From: Herbidospora cretacea
Lineage (GTDB): Bacteria; Actinomycetota; Actinomycetes; Streptosporangiales; Streptosporangiaceae
DNA: 64,000 nucleotides
Assembly (NCBI RefSeq): GCF_001570605.1
Contig: NZ_BBXG01000001.1
Coordinates: forward strand, 62,001 to 126,000
Reading direction: 5' to 3'
The position numbers and the translations under genes were made by a program. The number at the start of each line of letters is the position of its first letter. The stretch's first letter is position 1. Shown piece after piece: positions 17,672 through 24,052 of this stretch. Under the pieces are notes generated by a model. The model had not been told where the DNA came from and searched no databases. It saw only the letters and a list, made by a program, of their open reading frames with translations.

Positions 17672-17756
17672 GGGACCATTGTGATCGGCATGAACGGTGG
17701 CCGGCCGGCGAGGCGCTGCCCTCCTTGATCGGCCGGGCCGAACGGGTGATCACGGA

Positions 17757-17792
17757 GGCACGTGAAGCGCTCTCGATGGCGCCTCACGTGCC
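17757..17792. terminator. Strong hairpin downstream of the IS3 remnant
   Basis: GGCACGTGA and TCACGTGCC form perfect 9-base arms around an 18-base loop that can itself pair (AGCGC/GCGCC). It lies 39 bases beyond the end of the transposase remnant and before the kinase-like gene, both on the minus strand. It could stop read-through, or be a relic of the insertion. Confidence 0.45.
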
Positions 17793-17830
17793 CTCAGCGG
17801 CAGCCATGAGGGACGAGGTGAGGCCGACCC

Positions 17831-18472
17831 TCACACCTCCCTTTCCGGATGGCCGCCTGGGATCGGTCCCGCCCCCTCGTCGCGGCCGGCGAACTCGCGC
17901 AGCCCTTTGGGGGAGTGGGCGCCCCGCAGGCCGGCCTCGCGCATGAGGCGTTCGATGCGCTTGTGGTTGACCTTCTCGCCGAGCCTGAGCCGTAAATACG
18001 CGTGGACGCGCGGTGAGCCGTAGCTTCCGCGCGAGTCGGCATGTATCTGACGGATCAGCTCCATGAGGTGTCCGTCGCGCAGTTCGCGCGGTGACTCCGG
18101 CCGTTTGAGCCATTCGTAATAGCCCGATGTCGATACCCGGAGCACCCGGCAGGCCGTCGCCACCGGAACGTGGTCGGCGGCGAGTGCGCGGATCAGCCCG
18201 TAGATCACTCCGGCTGGACGCTTGCCCAGAGCGAGATGCGCCGCGCGCTGGAGAATGTCGTTGTCCCTCCGCAACTGCCTGATGCCGCGGCGGAGTTCGG
18301 CCAGTTGGCCGGCGGTGCCGGGTCGCGGGTCGGCGCCGTCCTCCTGCAGCCATTTCTGCAGGCACGATCGGCTGATGCCCAGGTCTTCGGCGAGCCGGAC
18401 GAGTGGTTTGTCGCCCTGGCGCGCGAGCTCGACCGCGTGGCGGCGGAACTCGGGAGGATGCGGGGAGGGCAT
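17831..18472 (-). pseudogene. IS3-family transposase remnant, OrfA joined to truncated OrfB
   Basis: 213 codons hold an OrfA-type helix-turn-helix (FRRHAVELARQGDKPLVRLA) and coiled region, then continue in the same frame into the N-terminal HTH_21 part of OrfB (YGLIRALAADHVPVATACRV through VNHKRIERLMREAGLRG). The frame then runs into unrelated sequence. The whole DDE catalytic domain is missing. In intact IS3 elements OrfA and OrfB are in different frames, so the single-frame join itself signals decay. I could not identify terminal repeats with confidence. Confidence 0.8.
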
Positions 18473-18550
18473 GCGGGACGTACCTCTCTGGTGATCAAAG
18501 CTTCAGGTCACGTGTCCGGAGGACGGGGAAGAACCCCCGCTCCCGTCGCC

Positions 18551-19408
18551 TCATGGCGCCGCCGGGAAGGCCGTGCCGGGTGATCCAAGAGCGGCGTCCG
18601 GCCGCCAGAGCCAGTTCTGCCGGGTGTACAGCGGCCGCAACCCGGCCCTGATCATGTTGTTCAGCGACGGGTTGACCCCGCCCGTCGCCGGTTGGCCGGT
18701 CTCGGCGACCAGCCAGCGGCAGCCGGCGTTCGCGGCCTCTTTGGCGCGGATCGCCAGCAGAGCCGACTGAGCCCCGCGGTTGCGGTACTCGGGCAGGGTC
18801 GAGCCGCTGTTCAGAGAGCCGACCTCGCCGTGCACGAACAGATTGGCGCCGGCCACCATACGATCGCCGTCCCAGACGGCGAAGGGCCGGGTGTCCGGGT
18901 GCTCCACCCCGGCCGCGAGCATCTCCGCGATGCCCTTCTCCGGCATGTCGAAGCCGCGGGTCACGACAGACGCCCACTCCTGGGCGTCGCCGGGGGCGAC
19001 GGGTCCGACGCGCAGGCCGGTCGCGCCGGGGCTGAAGTCGTCGATCGGGCACCACAGTTTGACTATCCGGCCGCCCTCCCGCAGCTGGTGCGTGGCACGG
19101 ATGTCGTCCCAGTCGGACGGCAGGACAGACGGGGCGAACTGGAGAGTCGCGCCGGTGCTGCCCTCGCCGCGGTAGAAGTCCAGGATCCGATCGACGAGTG
19201 CGGCGGTCACCGGCTCCTCGAAGCCGAACCCCAGGGCCTTGCTCCAGAAGTCCGTCGGGTCCTCGCGCATCGACAGGGCGACGCCTCCGCCGATACGCGT
19301 GGTCGTGATGCCGAGTTCGGTCCGCACGGACAGCGGAGCGTTCGCCTGATAGAGGTACATGAACTCCGCCTCGGTGCCTTCGGCCAGGGCGGTCTGCTTC
19401 AGAGACAA
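18551..19408 (-). CDS. GNAT-family N-acetyltransferase
   Basis: A 285-residue protein whose C-terminal half has the GNAT acetyl-CoA site: a strand STLPEYRNRG followed by AQSALLAIRAKEA, matching the Q/RxxGxG/A pyrophosphate loop and helix. The N-terminal half looks like a second, degenerate GNAT-like domain. The start at ATG 19408 gives the full protein. It lies downstream of the ECF sigma gene on the same strand with an 82-base gap, so co-transcription is possible. The substrate is unknown. Confidence 0.78.
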   Translation of the reverse strand: MSLKQTALAEGTEAEFMYLYQANAPLSVRTELGITTTRIGGGVALSMREDPTDFWSKALGFGFEEPVTAALVDRILDFYRGEGSTGATLQFAPSVLPSDWDDIRATHQLREGGRIVKLWCPIDDFSPGATGLRVGPVAPGDAQEWASVVTRGFDMPEKGIAEMLAAGVEHPDTRPFAVWDGDRMVAGANLFVHGEVGSLNSGSTLPEYRNRGAQSALLAIRAKEAANAGCRWLVAETGQPATGGVNPSLNNMIRAGLRPLYTRQNWLWRPDAALGSPGTAFPAAP

Positions 19409-19490
19409 CGTGATCTTCCCCGTTGGATGTGCGTTGTGGAACCTGACGGAAGCAAGACGCGACGACCGAGGCGGAAAGTTCGATTTCCGG

Positions 19491-20441
19491 CTACCCGGGT
19501 TCCGGGGCTTTCCGGCGGGGCAGCGGATGGAACAGCCGAAGCTTGTGGACGCGGCCTCCCACCAGGTGGTTCACCCAGACGACCGTGGGCGGGCAGTGGA
19601 AGGGGTCGTCGGGCGGGCTGATGAGCTGGTTCTCCCAGATGACCACGTCACGGCCGATCACGACGTCGGCGACGCGCTGTCGCACGCCGATGTTCAGGTC
19701 GCGGTTCATCGCCCCCACCAGGTAGTCGAAGCCTGTCGTGACCAGGCCCTTCATCATGGTGATCTCCACGTCGGGCAGGCAGAGGTCGGCCAGCGCCTGT
19801 CCGAACGAGCCTTCGCGGGCGGCCCGCATCGTCTCCTCGGCCTGTCTGCGGGACCGCTGGATCGGGGCCGTCATGTCGTCGTGGGGCAGGTCCGCCGTGG
19901 CCAGCAGTGCTTCCGACAGCTTGGTCCGCGCCTGGCTGAGCCGGCTGCGCACCGTGCCGACGGGGATGCCGCACACCTGCGCGATGTCCTCGTAGGAGGT
20001 GATGTCGGTGAAGTAGCGCAGCATCGTCACCAGACGCAGGCGCGGTGACAGCTCGTCCAGGGCGTGCCAGACCCAGTCCCGCTGGGCGCAGTGGTTCAGC
20101 AGTCCCTCAGGGTCGCGATCAAGGCGAGTAAGGAGCAACGGCTCGACTTCCTCGACGGGTACGGGCCTCGTCGTGCGCATCTGTGTCAGGCAGGCCGTGC
20201 GGACGATCGCCCGCAGCCATGGCTTCAGGGCAGCGGGATCGCGCAGATCTCCGATGCGGCGCAACGCGATCAGGACGGCTTCCTGGACGGCGTCCTCGGC
20301 GTCAGGACAGTATCCGAGGATGTTGAACGCCACCGCCCGCATGTCCGCCTGATGTGTGGCCAGCAACAGACCGAGCGCGTGCACATCGCCGGATTGGGCC
20401 TCGCGGACGAGGTCTGTCTCGGCGGGTGAGGCGTTCTTCAT
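19491..20441 (-). CDS. ECF sigma factor with NTF2/SnoaL-like C-terminal domain
   Basis: A 316-residue SigJ-type extracytoplasmic sigma factor. Region 2 is near residues 10-80 (YCPDAEDAVQEAVLIALRR) and region 4 near 125-185 (ITSYEDIAQVCGIPVGTVRSRLSQAR). A C-terminal domain of about 110 residues resembles SnoaL/NTF2, as in ECF41-like factors where it controls activity without an anti-sigma factor. No anti-sigma gene is adjacent. A perfect palindrome, TCACACCGTGTGA, lies 13 bases above the start. ECF41 factors often sit beside COE or carboxymuconolactone-type genes; none is present here. Confidence 0.87.
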   Translation of the reverse strand: MKNASPAETDLVREAQSGDVHALGLLLATHQADMRAVAFNILGYCPDAEDAVQEAVLIALRRIGDLRDPAALKPWLRAIVRTACLTQMRTTRPVPVEEVEPLLLTRLDRDPEGLLNHCAQRDWVWHALDELSPRLRLVTMLRYFTDITSYEDIAQVCGIPVGTVRSRLSQARTKLSEALLATADLPHDDMTAPIQRSRRQAEETMRAAREGSFGQALADLCLPDVEITMMKGLVTTGFDYLVGAMNRDLNIGVRQRVADVVIGRDVVIWENQLISPPDDPFHCPPTVVWVNHLVGGRVHKLRLFHPLPRRKAPEPG

Positions 20442-20454
20442 GCTTTCAGGCTAT

Positions 20455-20467
20455 TCACACCGTGTGA
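20455..20467. promoter_or_regulatory. Perfect palindrome upstream of the ECF sigma gene
   Basis: TCACACCGTGTGA (6-base arms, one central base) lies just above the sigma factor start at 20441. Its position suits a repressor site near the transcription start. No binding protein is evident. Confidence 0.4.
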
Positions 20468-20584
20468 CTACGTTCGACGCCTGCCTGTCATCATCGCAGG
20501 TCGTGGGCGGTGTGTGAGTAAAAGTACACACTCGCGGTGGTCCGCCGTCCGCTACGCGGGTTCAGGCGGCTTGCGGCGGCACGG

Positions 20585-20618
20585 CCGGGGCACCTCGACT
20601 TCCGGTGAAGTGCCCCGG
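20585..20618 (-). terminator. Hairpin terminator of the CHRD gene
   Basis: CCGGGGCAC at 20585-20593 pairs with GTGCCCCGG at 20610-20618 across 16 bases. It starts 11 bases after the CHRD gene stop and is the right orientation and distance for an intrinsic terminator, though it lacks a U-run. Confidence 0.6.
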
Positions 20619-20629
20619 CGCTGCACGAT

Positions 20630-21181
20630 CTACCAGCGAGGGCCGGAATGGAGCTGGCCGCGGACCGCTCCGTCGGGGAACTGGGCGGTGTGCAGGTTGG
20701 CGTACCAGTTCTTCGGCTTGCTCTTGATCTGCTTGAGCAGGCTGCTCTTGACGCTGACCGAACCCGTGGCGGTGTTGCCGTGGATGTGGCCGTTGGACAG
20801 CAGGTCGATGACGACGGGACCGTTCACGCCCGCCTTGCCCTTGTGGATGTGGAAGGCGGTGGGCTTGGCGGTCTTCTTCCACCGCACGATGAAGTAGAGA
20901 CGGCTGCCGCTGATCCGGAACTTGGCGACGGCCAGGCCGTCCCGGTCGTTGACCTTCTTGCCGGGTTCGCGCACCTCGTTCCGGCCGAGGAGGGTGGCGG
21001 AGTAGTAGTGACTGCCGCCCGAGCTGACCGTAGAGGAGACGGTGAGGCTCCGGGTGGCAGCGGTCGAGGGCGTCGCGGTCACCGCGCCGATGGTCACCGC
21101 CGCGACCGTTGCCGCCGTTACCGCGCTACCGACCGCGCGCCACGACATCCGTCCGCCACGCACCGGCTTACCTGAATTCAT
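20630..21181 (-). CDS. Secreted CHRD-domain protein
   Basis: A 183-residue exported protein. The N-terminus has basic residues and a hydrophobic run ending near STAAT, a likely signal peptide. The remainder is a CHRD domain: it starts YYSATLLGRNEV, has the AFHIHKGKAG strand and ends FPDGAVRGQL, the typical CHRD closing motif. Bacterial CHRD domains are cell-surface or secreted beta-proteins of uncertain role. Two ATG codons are adjacent (21184 and 21181); an AGAGG site supports the second. The frame is open up to 21346, but those codons lack the local composition of coding DNA. Confidence 0.8.
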   Translation of the reverse strand: MNSGKPVRGGRMSWRAVGSAVTAATVAAVTIGAVTATPSTAATRSLTVSSTVSSGGSHYYSATLLGRNEVREPGKKVNDRDGLAVAKFRISGSRLYFIVRWKKTAKPTAFHIHKGKAGVNGPVVIDLLSNGHIHGNTATGSVSVKSSLLKQIKSKPKNWYANLHTAQFPDGAVRGQLHSGPRW

Positions 21182-21184
21182 CAT

Positions 21185-21816
21185 GGCCTCTCTTCGCTGT
21201 TCCGTCGAATCTGTTTGACGCTGCCGACAGCAAGGATGACGATAGCGGTATTGGTGTCGATGAATTGACCAAAAGCGTGTGATCAATGCCATTCGGCTTG
21301 CGTGGATGATTGCGTATTCGCAGCTCAGGGCCCATGAGAAGCTCACCTGTGCGGTTGGGGAAAAGAGTGTCGGAAGATGCGATGATCATCGGATTCCGAT
21401 GTTCGGAAAGCCATTCTTCCCCCCTTTCTCCGGACACCTTTCCTGAGGTCACTCGAAGGCGAGTTCTCGCGGGAAAGGGTAAATGCCGATGTCGGCACAA
21501 GGGCTTTGAACACGTGCTGCGCCCTCACTGCGGGCATTCGGTGTCCGGCACGTGCCGGCTGCGCCGGTTCCCGCGTGAAGAAGGCCGGGAATCTCACCAG
21601 GTGCTCGTGTCGGTCTGTCGTGACACTCCGACGCCGCGAGGGATGCGTGGAGGGAGATCGAGCCCCATGGATACCCGGGTTCGGCCCGCCGACTGCACGA
21701 GGTCTTTCATCGCTGTCCAGGGTGAAGGCATGCCGGGAGGCCCGGCGCCGTTCACGCGCCGGGCCACCGGGTGTCGCTTCGCCCGCCGGATCGCGGGGCG
21801 CGGTAGGCCGCCTGGT
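21185..21816. other. Intergenic stretch without a recognisable gene
   Basis: About 630 bases, visibly poorer in GC than the flanks in its first 300 bases. Reading frames on both strands are short, lack third-position G/C bias and match no family I know. The part next to the CHRD gene presumably holds its promoter. Nothing else is supported. Confidence 0.6.
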
Positions 21817-22026
21817 TCAGGCGAGGGCGATGGTGTCGCCGTCGACCTTCTGGTCAGGGATGTCGGAGGTCTTGGCGAGGACGACGCCGGGCTTCGCACC
21901 GGCGGAAACCGTGGGGGCACCGGTGGCCGTGGAGGTGTGGCCGCCGCAGGCTGCCAGCGCGGTCATCCGGCCGGCGCCTCCCGTACCCAGGAGAACGGCC
22001 CGTCGTGAGGCCGGACGCTGCGCGTG
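21817..22026 (-). pseudogene. Remnant of a Rieske-type Fe-S lipoprotein/Tat protein
   Basis: Read on the minus strand, the codons give DHAQRPASRRAVLLGTGGAG, then an AACGG lipobox-like segment, then VLAKTSDIPDQKVDGDTIALA and a stop. This is the N-terminal leader and the last few residues of the small actinobacterial Rieske [2Fe-2S] proteins, with the cluster-binding middle (CTH and CxxH motifs) deleted. The expected start codon is also lost: CCC precedes the ACG codon where ATG would stand. It lies just past the hemerythrin stop, in the same frame. Confidence 0.6.
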
Positions 22027-22044
22027 ATCTCCCGTGGGCCCGCC

Positions 22045-22719
22045 TCAGTGTCGGCCGACACGAGCGGGGGTGGCTGTGCCGTGGACGCGCTTGGCGTGCG
22101 AGGCGTACAGGCGAGGAGCCACCAGCGGCATGACCAGCCGGGCCAGGAGCGGTGCGTGGGAGAGGACTGCCCTGACCACTTCGGGGTCGCCCTCGTACAT
22201 GGTCATGCCGAGGACGAGCGGAAGATCCTTCTTGGAGCTCTTCGAAAGGCTGTGCTCGCCGAGTTGAGCCCATTCGGCGGCGGTGACGACCTTCTCGGCG
22301 AGCGGAAGGATCTCGTTCTCCTCCGTGGACATGTGTTCCAGCAGCCGGTCGAACAGCACCTGGAAGGCCCCGGCGAGGGCTTCGCCGTTCCGGGTCGTGG
22401 ACTTCCAGGCCGGCAGCAGCATGTTCACCAGTTCGAGGGCGGCCTCGATCCCGTGGTGCTGTTCCTCCATCGTCGGCACGATGGCCAAGGCCTGGGCGCC
22501 GCCGCGATCGAGGAGGAGCGGCCACAGAATGACGTCCTCACCCTCATGGTGCAGATGCAGGACGTGACAGAGCCGCTCGGCATGTCTCGCGACGACCGCG
22601 GAGCGTGCGGTGTCACCTGACGCCACGTCCCGGACGAGCCGGGGGAGGAGCTCGAACTCCCGGTGCATCATCGTGTGCACCATGTACATGTCTCGTACGT
22701 CGGCCATGGGCTCGTTCAC
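22045..22719 (-). CDS. Hemerythrin HHE-domain protein
   Basis: A 224-residue protein with a hemerythrin four-helix domain in its first 150 residues. The iron ligands are visible as MMHREF, HLHHEGEDVILWP, MEEQHHGIE and EHMSTEENEILP. The extra C-terminal 70 residues are helical and of unknown role. Such proteins bind a di-iron centre and are linked to oxygen, NO or peroxide sensing and stress. A Rieske remnant lies directly downstream, perhaps the relic of a redox partner. The start ATG at 22719 is the most likely of several closely spaced Met codons. Confidence 0.88.
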   Translation of the reverse strand: MNEPMADVRDMYMVHTMMHREFELLPRLVRDVASGDTARSAVVARHAERLCHVLHLHHEGEDVILWPLLLDRGGAQALAIVPTMEEQHHGIEAALELVNMLLPAWKSTTRNGEALAGAFQVLFDRLLEHMSTEENEILPLAEKVVTAAEWAQLGEHSLSKSSKKDLPLVLGMTMYEGDPEVVRAVLSHAPLLARLVMPLVAPRLYASHAKRVHGTATPARVGRH

Positions 22720-22726
22720 TGCGACC

Positions 22727-23037
22727 TCATCGAATCGTTCTTGTGGACATTCCTGGCCGGCCGCAGAAGACCAGGCACAGGATCTGGAATTTCTCGTACT
22801 TCCCGACGGACGTCGCGCGCGCCCGGAGCATGGCGTAACCGTCGCCTGAATAATTCAGTTCGGCGGACGCGTACTTCTTGTTGGCCAGGGACCTGATGGT
22901 GCAGTTGAAGCCGTCCGTCGCGCACGAGACGTCGAATGAACGGCAGACCTCTCGCGCTTGCCGAGGGAGTCATGCTCAGCACGAGCGCCCCGGCCGCCAT
23001 CGTCGTGACGAGTGCGAAGGAAATCCCTGGTTTTCAT
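22727..23037 (-). pseudogene. Frameshifted secreted small protein (fascin/beta-trefoil-like)
   Basis: Parts of one gene appear in different frames of the minus strand. ATG 23037 begins MKTR. A second frame gives SFALVTTMAAGALVLSM and then TPSASA, a clear signal peptide. A third frame gives SFDVSCATDGFNCTIRSL followed by ANKKYASAELNYSGDGYAM and LRARATSVGKYEKFQIL, ending at 22729. The last part resembles fascin-like or beta-trefoil units found in small secreted actinomycete proteins. At least two frameshifts would be needed to restore it, so it is probably inactive unless the sequence contains errors. Confidence 0.6.
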
Positions 23038-23465
23038 GTCCCTGCTTCCGTGGTCTCCGTGTTCCGCTCCTGCCGGAGCGGGCCTCGCCACGCTGGTGGG
23101 CGAGGGGAGCCAGTTCCCGGGCATCAAGATGCAGCCGTCACAGCGAAAAGTTCGATATCCCGGAGACGAGTTCCGGAGAGCTGTCACCAGCGCGGGGAAG
23201 CCCGTCACGGTCGAGGCATCGGGCTGGACCGCCTGTTCAGCGCCAGCACCGATCCCGGGTGGTGACGTGGCTGGGCGGCGACTCCTCCACCTACGACGCC
23301 GGAGAGCGACTGGCGACGCGGATGGTTGGCGGCAAGGCCGGGACGGTCAGTGGTGAGCCGACCAAGGCGACAGCCGACAGGTACACCACGATGGTGTGCG
23401 ACGGAGGACGAGTCGCCCCGGCTGGATCGTCGGGTGACGGCTACATGGAAATGCCCCGGCTATGA
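23012..23465 (+). pseudogene. Possible degraded coding remnant
   Basis: Two plus-strand frames show gene-like codon bias: one to about 23260 (FPGIKMQPSQRK and VTSAGKPVTVEASGWTACSA) and another from there to the stop at 23465 (VTWLGGDSSTYDAGERLA and RYTTMVCDGG). Together they would make one protein with a frameshift near 23260. The family is not recognised and the call rests on codon composition only. Confidence 0.25.
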
Positions 23466-23701
23466 GATGTCACGACTGAGGAATCCCGGGTGTTCAGATG
23501 GTTCATGGCGGAGAGGGCATCAGGAAAAACCTCGCTGACATGGCGCGGGCAGGTTCCTCGTCTACACATCTGATCGATTGGCTGAGGAATCTGTGAATGG
23601 CTCGATGAGGGCGGAGGACGATCTTTGACGTGGGAACTCTCAGGCTGAACTGCTGAGGTCGTCGACGCAGCGGCTGCCCATAACCGACGGAGAGAGACTA
23701 G

Positions 23702-23974
23702 GTGGATACAGAGACAGAGCGCATCCTGGCCCGTGCCGGATGGAAGCCGGGTCGCCAGGTCGACACGTCGGCCTGGCTGAGTCGCCTGGAGGCGGACGGC
23801 TTCGTCATGCACGACGCGGCAGAAAGGTTCCTCCGGGAGTTCGGCGGCCTCGTCGTGCCGCATGGCGGACCGGGGATTTCCCCGGGTTCGGGAGGAAGCG
23901 GCCGAATCGGAAAGGCTCTCCGTCGCGTGCGCGCCGTCCACGAAGGTGGGCGGGTCGACGAAAGTGTGGCCTGA
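23702..23974 (+). pseudogene. Truncated SUKH-3-like immunity protein
   Basis: The first 55 codons read like the start of a SUKH-3 immunity protein: an N-terminal ILARAGWKPGRQVDTSAW helix, then GFVMHDAAERFLREFGGLVV. After that the frame continues into sequence that does not match (GSGGSGRIG), so the rest of the domain is missing. SUKH proteins protect against polymorphic nuclease toxins in contact-dependent or secreted toxin systems. No toxin gene is near. The GTG at 23702 is the likely original start. Confidence 0.6.
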
Positions 23975-24011
23975 GGTCGCCCAAGAGGATCGCAGACCCG
24001 ATGACAGGAAA

Positions 24012-24040
24012 CAGCGCCCCGGCCGGTGGCGAGGGCGCTG
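24012..24040 (-). terminator. Hairpin terminator of the GH31/ABC operon
   Basis: CAGCGCCC (24012-24019) and GGGCGCTG (24033-24040) form perfect 8-base arms around 13 bases. The hairpin begins 12 bases after the last operon gene's stop. Confidence 0.6.
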
Positions 24041-24052
24041 TGACCTGAAACG

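Noticed and set aside
20511-20532. GTGTGT ... ACACAC inverted repeat upstream of the ECF sigma gene.
   Set aside because: 6-base low-complexity arms with a 10-base spacer; weaker than the perfect palindrome nearer the gene.
21310-22008. 232-codon plus-strand frame across the empty interval.
   Set aside because: Codon bias is not gene-like and its last part is antisense to the Rieske remnant, which reads convincingly on the other strand.
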